The notes under the pieces are model-generated. The model saw only the letters and a list, made by a program, of their open reading frames with translations. It did no database searches and was not told the DNA's origin. Source: Bradyrhizobium arachidis (lineage in GTDB: Bacteria; Pseudomonadota; Alphaproteobacteria; Rhizobiales; Xanthobacteraceae). From it: a stretch of DNA of 64,000 nucleotides. How positions within the stretch are numbered: the first letter of the stretch is position 1; each line of letters starts with the position of its first letter. Both the position numbers and the translations under genes were made by a program. Below are positions 38,349-47,790 of this stretch, in pieces. Where the stretch lies: positions 6,448,001 through 6,512,000 of the forward strand of contig NZ_CP077970.1 of assembly GCF_024758505.1 (NCBI RefSeq). The letters run 5' to 3'.

Positions 38349-39227
38349 TCACATCGATCCGAACAGGCCGCGTGGCCGGATGAAGACCACGAGGAGATAG
38401 ACGGCATAGATGCCGACCGACTTCAATGATGGAGGCAGCACGAGCGCAGTGGTGGCCTCGACGAGACCGACGACGATGCCGCCGGCGAAGGCGCCGAACA
38501 CGCTGCCGAAGCCGCCGAGCGCCACCGTGACATAGGCGATCAGTGCAAAGGAGGCGCCGACGTCGGGATAGATGTAGAAGAACGTCGCCATGATTGCGCC
38601 GGCCAACCCGACCAGCGCGCCGCCAATGCCCCAGCCGAGCGCGAACACGCGGTTCTTGTCGATACCGACGAGGGCCACCGCACCGGGATCCTCGCGGGTC
38701 GCTTCCAGCGCACGGCCGAAATCGGTGCGGTTGATGAAGAGGTAGAGCCCGCCGAACGCGGCGATCGCGACCAGCGCGCCGAAGAGCTGCGGCTGCGGCA
38801 GGAATATACCGACGACCGATACCGTCTTGCCGCCGAGCCATGAGTTGGGGACGCTGCGATAGTCGGCCGTGAAGAACAGCTGTGCCAGTCCGCGCATCAC
38901 GATCGCGAGGCCAAAGGTCGCGAAGATCTGCACCATGCCGACATTGGCCTTGGCACGCATCGCAAACCGCACGATCACGAGATAGACGGCCGCCCCCAGA
39001 ACAAACAGGGCGGCGGCAGCCAGTGGCGCCGACAGCAGCGGATCGATCGCGAAGAACGTGAACAGGAAGAACGTCACGTACATCGCGAGCATCAGGAATT
39101 CGCCATGGGCGAAGTTGACGACGTCCATCAGGCCGAAGATCAAGGCCAGGCCGACGGCGATCAGTCCGTAGAGCAGCCCCATCAGGAGGCCGCTCGCTAG
39201 ACTCTGGATAATGGTTTCGGCTGTCAC
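38349..39227 (-). CDS. livH: Branched-chain/amide ABC transporter permease
   Basis: A 292-residue inner-membrane permease with LLMGLLYGLIAVGLALIFGL and VVNFAHGEFLMLAMYV, the conserved LivH start, then RTDFGRALEATREDPGAVAL (cytosolic loop) and LGGFGSVFGAFAGGIVVGLV. It forms the channel with LivM. It is 32 bp behind livK. Confidence 0.93.
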   Translation of the reverse strand: MTAETIIQSLASGLLMGLLYGLIAVGLALIFGLMDVVNFAHGEFLMLAMYVTFFLFTFFAIDPLLSAPLAAAALFVLGAAVYLVIVRFAMRAKANVGMVQIFATFGLAIVMRGLAQLFFTADYRSVPNSWLGGKTVSVVGIFLPQPQLFGALVAIAAFGGLYLFINRTDFGRALEATREDPGAVALVGIDKNRVFALGWGIGGALVGLAGAIMATFFYIYPDVGASFALIAYVTVALGGFGSVFGAFAGGIVVGLVEATTALVLPPSLKSVGIYAVYLLVVFIRPRGLFGSM

Positions 39228-39259
39228 GTTGCTTCGTCCCCCGCCCGCAACCTGATCGC

Positions 39260-40504
39260 TTACTTCATCGGCCAGATCGCATCGGCCACCGCCGCCTGCG
39301 ACGGGAAGATGGTGACGAACTTGCCGCCGACATATTGCAGCAGCACCGGATCGGCATCGTTGTTCTGGCCCATCTCGTCGAACTTGACACGCTTCCAGGG
39401 CATGATGGTCTGCTCGCCCGACATCTCGGTCGCCGCCAGCGCGTCACGGATCTTCTCGCCGTCGGTGGATTTGGCGCGGTTGATGGCGTCCGCCATGATG
39501 ATCATAGCCATGAACTGCCGCGAGGTGTTGTCGTTGAGGTCCTTGCCCGACTTCGCCTTGAACAGATCGTTGATCTTGCCGACCATCGGCCGCTTAGCGG
39601 CGAGATCGAGCGAGAAGCTGCCGCGGGTGATCGCACCCTCGAGCTTGTCGCCAACCGCGTCGTAGAGCGCCTTCTCGGAGAAGCCGGCGGCCTGCGCCAC
39701 GATGGCGTTCGGCTTATAGCCGAGCTCGGCCATGGTCTTGACCAGCAGGATGCCGTCGGTGGTGTAGCTCGAAGGCATCAGCACGTCCGCATTGGCGGCC
39801 TTGAGCTGCTGCACCTCGGCCGAAAGCGACGGCGAGTTGGCGCGGTACTTGATGTCGGAAACGATCTTGTAGCCGCGCTCGGCGGCGAGCTTGGTCTGCG
39901 CGTTGGCGGAGTCGGTGCCGAAGATGGTGTCTTCGTGGAACAGCGCCAGCGTGTTGGCCTTGGCACCCTTCTTCTTCATCGCGTCGAGGAAGTCGAACAT
40001 CCCGGCCGAGAACATCTCGTCATGCGGCGAGGCGCGGAAATAATACTTCAGACCGCGGCGATGCAGGCTCGGCGAGGAGTTGTCCGCCGACATGAACGGA
40101 ATCTGATAGCGTTCGCAGATCTGGCTGATCGTGACTGCGACCGCGCTTTGATAGGAGCCGAGGATGGCGCTGACCTTTTCCTGCGTGATCAGGCGCTCGG
40201 CTTCAGCGCGCCCCTTTTGCGGGTCGCCCTGGGTGTCGGCATAGACGATACGGATCTTGGCACCCCCGAGGCCGGGCAGACCCACGCCCTTGGCGAGCGG
40301 AAGATCGAAGTCCTGGTCATTGTTGATGATGTCGATCGCGGTCTCGAACGCACGCTGCGCATCGACACCCACCTGCGCGCCGGAGCCCGACAACGGATAG
40401 GTCGCACCGATCACCACTTCGGAGGTCTGCGCGCGCGCCGCCAGCGGCATCAGCGCGGCGGTGGCTGTGGCTCCGAGCAAAAGATCGCGGCGAGTGATCG
40501 TCAT
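39260..40504 (-). CDS. livK: ABC transporter substrate-binding protein, Tat-type leader
   Basis: A 414-residue periplasmic binding protein of the leucine/amide family (type I fold). It starts MTITRRDLLLGATATAALMP with twin arginines and an ARAQT cut site, so Tat export is likely. The mature part begins VVIGATYPLSGSGAQVGVDA, typical of Liv proteins. The ligand cannot be read. Neighbouring genes for a DUF1445 hydro-lyase and a carbamoyl-amino-acid hydrolase suggest an amide, imide or amino-acid derivative. The ATG at 40504 was preferred to upstream starts. Confidence 0.92.
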   Translation of the reverse strand: MTITRRDLLLGATATAALMPLAARAQTSEVVIGATYPLSGSGAQVGVDAQRAFETAIDIINNDQDFDLPLAKGVGLPGLGGAKIRIVYADTQGDPQKGRAEAERLITQEKVSAILGSYQSAVAVTISQICERYQIPFMSADNSSPSLHRRGLKYYFRASPHDEMFSAGMFDFLDAMKKKGAKANTLALFHEDTIFGTDSANAQTKLAAERGYKIVSDIKYRANSPSLSAEVQQLKAANADVLMPSSYTTDGILLVKTMAELGYKPNAIVAQAAGFSEKALYDAVGDKLEGAITRGSFSLDLAAKRPMVGKINDLFKAKSGKDLNDNTSRQFMAMIIMADAINRAKSTDGEKIRDALAATEMSGEQTIMPWKRVKFDEMGQNNDADPVLLQYVGGKFVTIFPSQAAVADAIWPMK

Positions 40505-40589
40505 GGCAGTCCCCCTGTTACAATTTCGGCTCATCGATGGAGCGATTGACGCGTACGGTAAAGCCTGAAGAAGCAGCATACGCTGCCCA

Positions 40590-41405
40590 CTAAATCACGG
40601 CCATGTTCCGGTTCTTGAGATCCGTCACCAGCATCAGCCCCGGCGAATGCGTGATCGCGAACGGAAGTTTTGCGGCGTTGATCACCGATTGCGGCGTAAC
40701 ACCGCAGGCCCAGAACACCGGGATCTCGTCCTCGGCAACCGGCACCGGATCGCCGTAGTCGGGTTTTGCGATCTCCTTGATGCCGATGAGATGGGGATGG
40801 CCGAGATGCACGGGTGCGCCATGCACGGCCGGATAGCGCGAGGTGATCTGTATCGCGCGGATCGCATCCGCCGGCTTGAACGGACGCATCGACACCACCA
40901 TGGGACCCGCGAACGGACCGGATGCGGAACACGCGATGTTGGTGCGGTACATCGGCACGCGGACATTGTGCTCGATGTGGCGGATCGGCATGCCCTCGTC
41001 GAGCAGCGCTTCTTCAAAGGAGAATGAGCAGCCGAGCACGAAGGTCACGAGATCGTCGCGCCAGTAGCTGGTCACGTCGGTCGGCTCGTCCACGACCTCG
41101 CCGTCGCGCCAGACGCGATAGCGCGGCACGTCGGTGCGGATGTCGAGGCCGGCGCCAAGTGCCGGTATGTGCGGGCTGCCGACATCGGACATGCCGATGA
41201 TCGGGCACGGCTTTGGATTGAGCTGGCAGAAGCGGTGAAAGGCGCTGGCGTATTTTTCGGGGAGGATCGCGAGGTTACCCTGCACGAAGCCGGGGGCGAT
41301 GCCGGCGGTGGAGGCGACCAATCCGCCGCGGTAGGCGAGGCGCGCCTCGCAGCTCGGAAGGGTGTCGGTTGTTTCAGTTTGCTGCGCTGCCACCAAAACA
41401 GTCAT
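40590..41405 (-). CDS. DUF1445 putative hydro-lyase, D-glutamate cyclase family
   Basis: A 271-residue protein of the DUF1445 family. Recognisable pieces are [60 protein letters not shown] and [13 protein letters not shown]. Mammalian members (DGLUCY) convert D-glutamate to 5-oxo-D-proline; bacterial members are mostly untested. The ATG at 41405 (MTVLVAAQQ) was chosen. It is upstream of livK on the same strand with an 85 bp gap and faces the LysR gene, so it is probably controlled by it. Confidence 0.88.
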   Translation of the reverse strand: MTVLVAAQQTETTDTLPSCEARLAYRGGLVASTAGIAPGFVQGNLAILPEKYASAFHRFCQLNPKPCPIIGMSDVGSPHIPALGAGLDIRTDVPRYRVWRDGEVVDEPTDVTSYWRDDLVTFVLGCSFSFEEALLDEGMPIRHIEHNVRVPMYRTNIACSASGPFAGPMVVSMRPFKPADAIRAIQITSRYPAVHGAPVHLGHPHLIGIKEIAKPDYGDPVPVAEDEIPVFWACGVTPQSVINAAKLPFAITHSPGLMLVTDLKNRNMAVI

Positions 41406-41484
41406 CTGTTCGACCTGCCTATAATCTCGACAAGGACAGCCAACACCAGGCGTGCTATAAAGTCTAATCTTCCTTTCTAATATA

Positions 41485-41509
41485 GATCGATAAATTCTGT
41501 TTATCGATC
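41485..41509. promoter_or_regulatory. Perfect palindrome, likely LysR operator
   Basis: gatcgataaa, ttctg, tttatcgatc: two exact 10-bp arms around 5 bases, AT-rich in GC-rich DNA. It contains T-N11-A spacing as in LysR boxes. It ends 15 bp before the LysR start codon and lies 80 bp from the divergent hydro-lyase start, fitting auto-repression plus activation of the liv side. Confidence 0.75.
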
Positions 41510-41524
41510 GGAAAAATCGTTCCA

Positions 41525-42442
41525 ATGCTGGACTTCAGGTCGATCGAGACGTTCCTCTGGGTTGTGAAGCTGGGCAGCTTCCGCGGCGCCGCCCAAAGGC
41601 TCAACACCACCCAGCCGGCGATCTCCCAGCGCATCGCCCAGCTCGAACGCGAGATGGGCGTCAAGCTTCTCAACCGCGATCATCGTGTCGCATCGCCGAC
41701 GCCGAGCGGACGGCAGATGATGGTCTATGCCGAGAAGCTGATCGGCCTGCGCGCGGAGATGATCGCAGAGATAGGCGATGCCTCCGCGATGCGCGGCGTG
41801 ATGCGGCTCGGCGTCGCCGAAACCATTGTGCACACCTGGCTGCCGCGGCTCGTGAAGAGCGTGAACGAGATCTATCCGAACCTGTCGCTCGAGATCGAGG
41901 TCGACATCACGCCGAACCTGACGCAGCGCCTGCTGGCGCAGGAGATCGAGCTCGCCTTCGTGGTCGGGCCGCTGTCGGCCTCCGGCGTGCACAATCGCGC
42001 ACTGGCAGATTATCCGATCGGTTTTCTCGCAAGCCCCTCCCTTGGGCTCGGCAACGGCCCAGTGACCAGGCACGACCTCGCGCGGTTTCCCATCATCACC
42101 TTTCCGCGCAAGACCCGGCCCTACGAAGTCGTGCGCGAGGTATTCGACCGGCCCGAGCTGCCGCCGATCCGCCTGCATGCGAGCGCGTCGCTCGCGACCG
42201 TCATCCACATGGCGGTCGAAGGCCTCGGCATCGCCGTCATCCCGGCGGCGATCGTCGAGAAGGAGCTCGCCGACGGCCGGCTTCAGCTCCTCAACACCGA
42301 TTTGAAGATCGCACCCCTCACCTTCACCGCGAGCTGGCTCGCCTCGCCCGACGTCGTCGCGATCGAGCGCGTCGCCAATCTCGCAGGGCAAATCGCGCAG
42401 GGCAGTGCCGCGGTTGACGCGGCGGCGGCGGCGCGTCATTGA
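41525..42442 (+). CDS. LysR-type transcriptional regulator
   Basis: A 305-residue LysR protein. The N-terminal winged helix-turn-helix reads [20 protein letters not shown], then [15 protein letters not shown]. The effector domain starts at [18 protein letters not shown] and includes [19 protein letters not shown]. It is divergent from the hydro-lyase/liv genes across a palindrome and upstream of the carbamoyl-amino-acid hydrolase gene, so it probably controls both sides. The effector is unknown. Confidence 0.93.
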   Translation: MLDFRSIETFLWVVKLGSFRGAAQRLNTTQPAISQRIAQLEREMGVKLLNRDHRVASPTPSGRQMMVYAEKLIGLRAEMIAEIGDASAMRGVMRLGVAETIVHTWLPRLVKSVNEIYPNLSLEIEVDITPNLTQRLLAQEIELAFVVGPLSASGVHNRALADYPIGFLASPSLGLGNGPVTRHDLARFPIITFPRKTRPYEVVREVFDRPELPPIRLHASASLATVIHMAVEGLGIAVIPAAIVEKELADGRLQLLNTDLKIAPLTFTASWLASPDVVAIERVANLAGQIAQGSAAVDAAAAARH

Positions 42443-42462
42443 ACGAGTGCCGGACCTTCTTC

Positions 42463-42538
42463 GTCATTCCGGGGCTCGCGTAGCGAGAACCCGGAATCTC
42501 GAGATTCCGGGTTCGCCCTTCGGGCGCCCCGGAATGAC
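42463..42538. repeat. Palindromic intergenic repeat, family C (copy 4)
   Basis: From gtcattccggggctcgc to gcgccccggaatgac, with a gaatctcgagattc core. It separates the LysR gene from the hydrolase gene and leaves only 20 bp before the next start codon. Confidence 0.88.
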
Positions 42539-42558
42539 AGCTGAAAATGGACTGACGC

Positions 42559-43809
42559 ATGAGCCGAGCCGCCACGAATCTGCAAATCGATTCCGCCCGC
42601 CTCTGGGGCTCCATCCACGAGACCGCGCAATTCGGCGCGACACAAAAGGGCGGCGTGCGGCGGCTGACGCTGAGCGCCGAGGACAAGCAGGTCCGTGACT
42701 GGTTCCGCAAGGCGTGCCTGGATGCAGGACTCGAGGTCCACGTCGATGCGCTTGGCTCGATGTTCGGCCTGCGCGAGGGCCGCGACATGTCGAAGCCGCC
42801 AGTGGGCATCGGCTCGCATCTCGATACGCAGCCGACCGGCGGCAAATACGACGGCATTTTGGGAACGCTCGGCGCGCTCGAGGTCATCCGCACGCTGAAC
42901 GACGCCGGCATCGAGACCGAGGCGCCGATCTGCGTCGTCAACTGGACCAATGAGGAAGGCTCGCGCTTCGCACCTGCGATGATGGCGTCGGCCGCCTATG
43001 TCGGCGATTTCACCACCGACGACATTTTGTCGCGCAAGGACGCCGAGGGCATCACGGTCGGCCAGGCGCTCGACGGGATCGGCTATCGCGGCGACAAGCC
43101 GGTCGGCTTCCAGAAATTAGGTTGCTTCGTCGAACTGCATATCGAGCAGGGGCCGATTCTGGAGGCGGAGGAAAAGACCATCGGCGTCGTCGATTCCGGC
43201 CAGGGCGTGCTCTGGTACGACGGCCACATCACCGGCTTTGAAAGCCATGCCGGCTCGACTCCGATGCCGCTGCGCCGCGATGCGCTGGCAACCCTGTCGG
43301 AGATCGTGCTGGCGATGGAGAAAATCGCCAGCAAGCACGGACCGAAAGCGGTCGGCACCATCGGCGAAGCCGTGATCGCAAGCCCCTCGCGCAATGTCAT
43401 TCCCGGCGAGATCGCCTTCACCGTCGACACCCGCAGCGCTGACGACACCATTTTGAACGCGCTCGATCGTGACCTGCGTGCGGCCGTTGCCGAGATCGCC
43501 GCGCGCCGCAAGGTCGAGGTGAAGCTCGATCTGGTCTGGCGCAAGCCGCCGACGCATTTCGACCCAAAGCTGATCGCGGCCGTGGAGAACGCGGCGAACA
43601 CACTCGGCTATTCCAGCCGTCGCATCACCTCCGGCGCCGGCCACGACGCCTGCAATCTCAATACTGTCATGCCGGCGGCGATGGTGTTCGTGCCCTGCAA
43701 GGACGGCATCAGCCACAACGAGCTGGAGGATGCGACGCAGGCCGACTGCACCGCCGGCACCAACGTGTTGATGCATACCGTGCTGGCGCTCGCCGGCGTA
43801 GCATCGTGA
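42559..43809 (+). CDS. M20 Zn hydrolase, N-carbamoyl-amino-acid/allantoate type
   Basis: A 416-residue M20 family amidohydrolase of the hydantoinase/carbamoylase group. Metal and substrate motifs are IGSHLDTQPTGGKYDGILG, VNWTNEEGSRFAP, VELHIEQGPILEAE, GFESHAGSTPMPLRRDA, TSGAGHDACNL and ISHNELEDA. Such enzymes cleave N-carbamoyl-L-amino acids, ureidopropionate or allantoate. No hydantoinase or allantoinase gene is nearby to choose between these. It is followed after 12 bp by a 2-hydroxyacid dehydrogenase gene, which suggests an operon. Confidence 0.92.
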   Translation: MSRAATNLQIDSARLWGSIHETAQFGATQKGGVRRLTLSAEDKQVRDWFRKACLDAGLEVHVDALGSMFGLREGRDMSKPPVGIGSHLDTQPTGGKYDGILGTLGALEVIRTLNDAGIETEAPICVVNWTNEEGSRFAPAMMASAAYVGDFTTDDILSRKDAEGITVGQALDGIGYRGDKPVGFQKLGCFVELHIEQGPILEAEEKTIGVVDSGQGVLWYDGHITGFESHAGSTPMPLRRDALATLSEIVLAMEKIASKHGPKAVGTIGEAVIASPSRNVIPGEIAFTVDTRSADDTILNALDRDLRAAVAEIAARRKVEVKLDLVWRKPPTHFDPKLIAAVENAANTLGYSSRRITSGAGHDACNLNTVMPAAMVFVPCKDGISHNELEDATQADCTAGTNVLMHTVLALAGVAS

Positions 43810-43821
43810 GGGAGAAGCGCC

Positions 43822-44733
43822 ATGCGCGGAGTGTTCGTCGACGCCAACGAGTCCCTCGCCGTGATCATGGAGCGGCTGGAAAAGCCCGGCGATCCCAAGG
43901 TGCGCATTCACCGCGACCCCGACATCAAGCCGGAGCAATATCCTGAAATCCTCGACGGCGCCGAGATCGCGATCGTAGATCACACCGCGCTGCCAACCGA
44001 GGTTGCGAAGAAGTGCACAGGCCTGAAGCACGTGGTGTTCCTCGGCACCGGCGCGCGCAGCTACATGAACCCCGAAGAGCTCGCCGACCTCGGGATCTCC
44101 GTGCATCTGATCAAGGGCTATGGCGACACGGCGGTCGCCGAATCCGCAATCGCGCTGATGTGGGCCTCGGCACGGGTGATCGCGATGATGGATCGCGAGA
44201 TGCGCGCCGGGAACTGGTTGCGCGAGGACGGCATGCAGCTCACCGGCAAGACGCTCGGCCTCGTCGGCTTCGGTGGCATCGCCGCAGAGGTCGCACGCAT
44301 CGCCTCCGGCAGCGGCATGAAGGTAATCGCCTGGAACCGTTCACCGAAGAGTTTTCCTGGCGTCGAGTTCACCGATCTCGACACGGTGCTGGCCAAGAGC
44401 GACGTCGTGTCGCTGCACCTGCTGCTCAACGACGATACCCGCGGCATGATCACGCGCGAGAAGATCGCAGCGATGAAGCCCGGCGTCATCCTCGTCAACA
44501 CCGCGCGCGCCGCGATCGTCGACGAGAAGGCGATGATCGACGCGCTGAAGTCAGGCCACATCCGCCACGCCGGCCTCGACGTCTTCAACACCGAGCCGCT
44601 GCCGGCCGATCACGAGCTGACGCGGATTCCGAACGTCACGCTGTCGGCGCACTCGGCCTTCCGCACGCCGGAAGCGAGCGAGAACTTGATCGAGGCAGCG
44701 CTGGTGCATTGCCGGCGGATCGTGAAGGGGTAG
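43822..44733 (+). CDS. D-isomer 2-hydroxyacid dehydrogenase family protein
   Basis: A 303-residue NAD-dependent dehydrogenase with the nucleotide motif LGLVGFGGIAAEVARIA, the catalytic Arg in NTARAAIVDEKAM, Glu in DVFNTEPLPADHEL and His in LSAHSAFRTPEA. It reduces a 2-oxo acid or oxidises a D-2-hydroxy acid. The substrate is unknown. The ribosome site gagggagaagc and the 12 bp gap tie it to the upstream hydrolase. Confidence 0.9.
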   Translation: MRGVFVDANESLAVIMERLEKPGDPKVRIHRDPDIKPEQYPEILDGAEIAIVDHTALPTEVAKKCTGLKHVVFLGTGARSYMNPEELADLGISVHLIKGYGDTAVAESAIALMWASARVIAMMDREMRAGNWLREDGMQLTGKTLGLVGFGGIAAEVARIASGSGMKVIAWNRSPKSFPGVEFTDLDTVLAKSDVVSLHLLLNDDTRGMITREKIAAMKPGVILVNTARAAIVDEKAMIDALKSGHIRHAGLDVFNTEPLPADHELTRIPNVTLSAHSAFRTPEASENLIEAALVHCRRIVKG

Positions 44734-44798
44734 AGCCGATTTGAACCGGACGGCGTGACCTCGCGACTATCGGGAACGTGCCCATCCCCGAGGTTCAC

Positions 44799-45446
44799 AT
44801 GCTGTCCCGTCTCACCCGATTCCTGTCCGGCTCGAGCGAGCCCACGCAATCGGCAAATTCCTATCAACAACGGCTCGCCATCTATGAGCAGGAGCTTGGC
44901 GAGCCCGAGCACAGTTTTGCGGACACGGGCGAGCTCCGCATTGACATCCACGCCTACGGCCGCGATTTCGTGCCGGACTGCGAAGAGGGCTCGGATGAGG
45001 GCTACGTTCTTCTGACCAACGGCATGAGCGAACGGCGAATGCCGCCGACGGACCGCGCCGACAAGATCAAGTCCCGCGCCGAACTGATGTGGTACGTCCG
45101 CGACCCGACGCAGGAGATTTGCACCAATCTGCGCTGGCTCGCACGCCTTCCCTTCATCGATAGCAAGAGCTTCGCTTTCGGCGACCGAGTGCCGTTGCCG
45201 ACGCCGCCTCTCATTGGCTCGGAGTTCAGGACCTTCCTGTTCCTCACGCCGATCATCGGACCCGATCAGCGCACCGCGGAGGCGCTCACGATCGGTGGCG
45301 ATGAGGTCGAGATTCTCACTGTCAATTTGATCTCCGACCGCGAGCTTGATTTCATCAAGACGCATGGCCTCGATGATTTCCTCGATCTTCTCGATGAGAA
45401 TGACTACCCGCCGATCTTCGATCCGAAGCGGAAATCTTACGTCTGA
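44799..45446 (+). CDS. Suppressor-of-fused (SUFU) domain protein
   Basis: A 215-residue protein with the SUFU-family pattern: IDIHAYGRDF, YVLLTNGMSERRMPP, AELMWYVRD, LRWLARLPFIDSKSF and VEILTVNLISDRELDFIK near the end. Bacterial SUFU proteins are of uncertain role; some act as immunity proteins beside polymorphic toxins. No toxin gene is adjacent here. The ATG at 44799 (MLSRLTRFLS) was preferred to a GTG at 44778. The lone position and the repeat downstream make a separate transcript likely. Confidence 0.75.
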   Translation: MLSRLTRFLSGSSEPTQSANSYQQRLAIYEQELGEPEHSFADTGELRIDIHAYGRDFVPDCEEGSDEGYVLLTNGMSERRMPPTDRADKIKSRAELMWYVRDPTQEICTNLRWLARLPFIDSKSFAFGDRVPLPTPPLIGSEFRTFLFLTPIIGPDQRTAEALTIGGDEVEILTVNLISDRELDFIKTHGLDDFLDLLDENDYPPIFDPKRKSYV

Positions 45447-45455
45447 ACTCTCGAT

Positions 45456-45597
45456 GTCGTCCCGGACAAGCGCGCCCAAAGCGCGCGCAGATCCGGGACC
45501 CATAACCACAGGACATGGTTATGCGAAGACTCGTGGTTGCCGGCTCGCTCCACAACATCTCCCTGGGGCTATGGGTCCCGGCCTTCGCCGGGACGAC
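45456..45597. repeat. Palindromic intergenic repeat, family E (copy 2)
   Basis: From gtcgtcccggacaagcgc to gccttcgccgggacgac, with inner gggacccataacca and ggctatgggtccc. It fills the convergent gap between the SUFU and tartrate dehydrogenase genes. Confidence 0.85.
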
Positions 45598-45623
45598 AAG
45601 GGAGCAAGTTGCACCAGCCTCCC

Positions 45624-46697
45624 CTAATCCACCATCTCCGCCACCGCCTTGCCGCAGGCCGTCGTGTCGGCGTTGCCGCCGAGATCCTTGGTACGCAGCG
45701 TGCGTTCGGCCAGCGTGCGCTCGATCGCGTCGACGATCGACTTGCCGGCTGCCTTCTCGCCGAGATGCTCGAACATCATCGCGCCCGACCAGATCATGCC
45801 GATCGGGTTGGCAATTCCCTGCCCCGCGATATCGGGCGCGGAGCCGTGCACCGGCTCGAACACCGACGGGAAATTCCGCTCGGGGTTGATGTTGCCCGAC
45901 GGCGCGATGCCGATGGTGCCGGTGCAGGCCGGGCCGAGATCGGAGAGGATGTCGCCGAACAGGTTCGAGCCGACCACGACGTCGAACCAGTCCGGATGCA
46001 GCACGAAGTTCGCCGTGAGAATATCGATGTGGTACTTGTCCCACTTCACGCCCGGGAACTTCTTTGCCATCGCCTCCACGCGCTCATCCCAATAGGGCAT
46101 GGTGATCGAGATGCCGTTCGATTTCGTCGCCGAGGTCAAATGCTTCTTCGGCCGCGACTGCGCGAGGTCGAAGGCGAATTTCAGGATGCGGTCGACGCCG
46201 ACGCGGGTCATCACCGTCTGCTGCGTCACGAATTCGCGGTCGGTGTCCGGGAACATGCGCCCACCGACGGATGAATACTCGCCCTCGGTGTTCTCGCGCA
46301 CCACCCAGAAATCGATATCGCCGGGCTTGCGGTTCGCCAGCGGCGACGGCACGCCGGGCATCAGGCGCACCGGGCGCAAATTGACGTACTGGTCGAACTC
46401 GCGGCGGAACTTGATCAGCGAGCCCCACAGCGAGACATGATCCGGGATCTTTGCCGGCCATCCGACCGCGCCAAAGTAGATCGCGTCGTGCTTGCCGATC
46501 TTGTCCTTCCAGTCATCGGGCATCATCTGCCCGTGCTTCTCGTAATAGTCCCAGGACGAGAAGTCGAAATGGTCGAAATGCACGGAAACGCCGTGTTTCT
46601 TCGCCGCCACCTCCAGCACGCGCAGACCCTCCGGCATCACTTCCTTGCCGATGCCGTCGCCGGGAATGACTGCAATCCGGTATTGCTTCTTGCTCAT
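45624..46697 (-). CDS. Tartrate dehydrogenase/decarboxylase
   Basis: A 357-residue protein of the isocitrate/isopropylmalate dehydrogenase family. It starts IAVIPGDGIGKEVMPEGLRV, has FDQYVNLRPVRLMPGVPSP and WVVRENTEGEYSSVGGRMF, and ends with metal and NAD motifs (GSNLFGDILSDLGPACTG, FEPVHGSAPDIAGQGIANPI). These match TtuC-type tartrate dehydrogenase, which oxidises tartrate or D-malate with Mn and NAD. The ATG at 46697 (MSKKQYRIAV) was chosen. It is divergent from the SDR at 46864. Confidence 0.92.
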   Translation of the reverse strand: MSKKQYRIAVIPGDGIGKEVMPEGLRVLEVAAKKHGVSVHFDHFDFSSWDYYEKHGQMMPDDWKDKIGKHDAIYFGAVGWPAKIPDHVSLWGSLIKFRREFDQYVNLRPVRLMPGVPSPLANRKPGDIDFWVVRENTEGEYSSVGGRMFPDTDREFVTQQTVMTRVGVDRILKFAFDLAQSRPKKHLTSATKSNGISITMPYWDERVEAMAKKFPGVKWDKYHIDILTANFVLHPDWFDVVVGSNLFGDILSDLGPACTGTIGIAPSGNINPERNFPSVFEPVHGSAPDIAGQGIANPIGMIWSGAMMFEHLGEKAAGKSIVDAIERTLAERTLRTKDLGGNADTTACGKAVAEMVD

Positions 46698-46863
46698 CGC
46701 GAAAATCCTGGTTGTGGGCGGGGCGGACCTTGCGGCCTGCGCCGCTTCTCCTGCAATGGACCAAACGCGCCGGCAGCGCAACGCTGCACTGCAATGTTGA
46801 CCGTGGCGGCTTTGCCTGCCTACTGATTTCATCCAGTTCCTTCAACCGGCCCGAGTCATCCCC

Positions 46864-47640
46864 ATGGATCTGCATCTGCGTGGCAAGCGCGTCCTGATCA
46901 CGGGCGCGTCAAAGGGCATCGGCGCCGCAGCCGCCGAGGCGTTTGCCGAGGAAGGCTGCCATCTCCTGCTCGCGGCCCGCAGTGGCGACCAGTTGAAGGC
47001 GCTCTGCGAGCGGCTGCGATCCGCCCACCAGATCGACGCCGCCGCAAGCGTGGTGGACCTCCGCAAGAGCGAGGACATTGCGCGGCTCGCGAAGGAAGCG
47101 GCCGACATCGACATCCTCGTCAACAATGCCGGCGACATACCCGGCGGCTCGATCGACAAGATCGACGAGGCGACCTGGCGCCACGCCTGGGAGCTCAAGG
47201 TGTTCGGCTACATCAACCTCACCCGCATGATCTATGCGCAGATGAAAGCGCGCGGCCGCGGCGTCATCGTCAACGACATTGGCGCGGCCGGCGAAAAGTT
47301 CGACGCCAACTATGTCTGCGGCAGCGCCGGCAACGCCGCGCTGATGGCGTTCACCCGCGCGCTCGGCGGAAAGAGCCTCGCCGACAACATCCGCGTGGTC
47401 GGCATCAATCCGGGCCCGGTCGGCACCGACCGCCACGTCACACTGCTGAAGACCCGCGCAAAACATCAGTTCGGCGACGAGAACCGCTACAAGGAATTTC
47501 AGAAGGGCCTGCCGCTCGGCCGTCCTGCGCATGCGCGCGAGATCGGCGACCTGATGGCGTTTTTGGCGTCGGATCGTTCCGGCTACACGTCGGGGGTGAT
47601 CTATACGGTCGATGGCGGCATCAGCGCCGGATGGGGATAG
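46864..47640 (+). CDS. SDR-fold protein with changed catalytic residues
   Basis: A 258-residue SDR with the cofactor motif LITGASKGIGAAAAEAF and ILVNNAGDIPGG. The active-site stretch is IVNDIGAAGEKFDANYVCGSAGNAAL. Tyr150 is kept, but the usual Lys four positions later is Ser154, and the usual Ser is replaced in VNDIG. A subgroup of SDRs shares this YxxGSAGNAAL pattern, so it is likely a conserved variation and not damage. Its reaction is unknown. It is divergent from tartrate dehydrogenase. Confidence 0.85.
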   Translation: MDLHLRGKRVLITGASKGIGAAAAEAFAEEGCHLLLAARSGDQLKALCERLRSAHQIDAAASVVDLRKSEDIARLAKEAADIDILVNNAGDIPGGSIDKIDEATWRHAWELKVFGYINLTRMIYAQMKARGRGVIVNDIGAAGEKFDANYVCGSAGNAALMAFTRALGGKSLADNIRVVGINPGPVGTDRHVTLLKTRAKHQFGDENRYKEFQKGLPLGRPAHAREIGDLMAFLASDRSGYTSGVIYTVDGGISAGWG

Positions 47641-47681
47641 ATCCGGCGCCGATTATGACCACGCTGCACGCCCCACACACC

Positions 47682-47760
47682 GTCATTGCGAGCGCAGCGA
47701 AGCAATCCAGAGTCCCTCCGCGGATACATTTCTGGATTGCTTCGCTGCGCTCGCAATGAC
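47682..47760. repeat. Palindromic intergenic repeat, family A (copy 4)
   Basis: The perfect outer arms gtcattgcgagcgcagcgaa and ttcgctgcgctcgcaatgac, with gcaatccaga and tctggattgc inside. It lies between the SDR and amidase genes on the same strand. Confidence 0.9.
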
Positions 47761-47790
47761 GGAGCCTAGAGCAAATACAGGAGTACAGAA

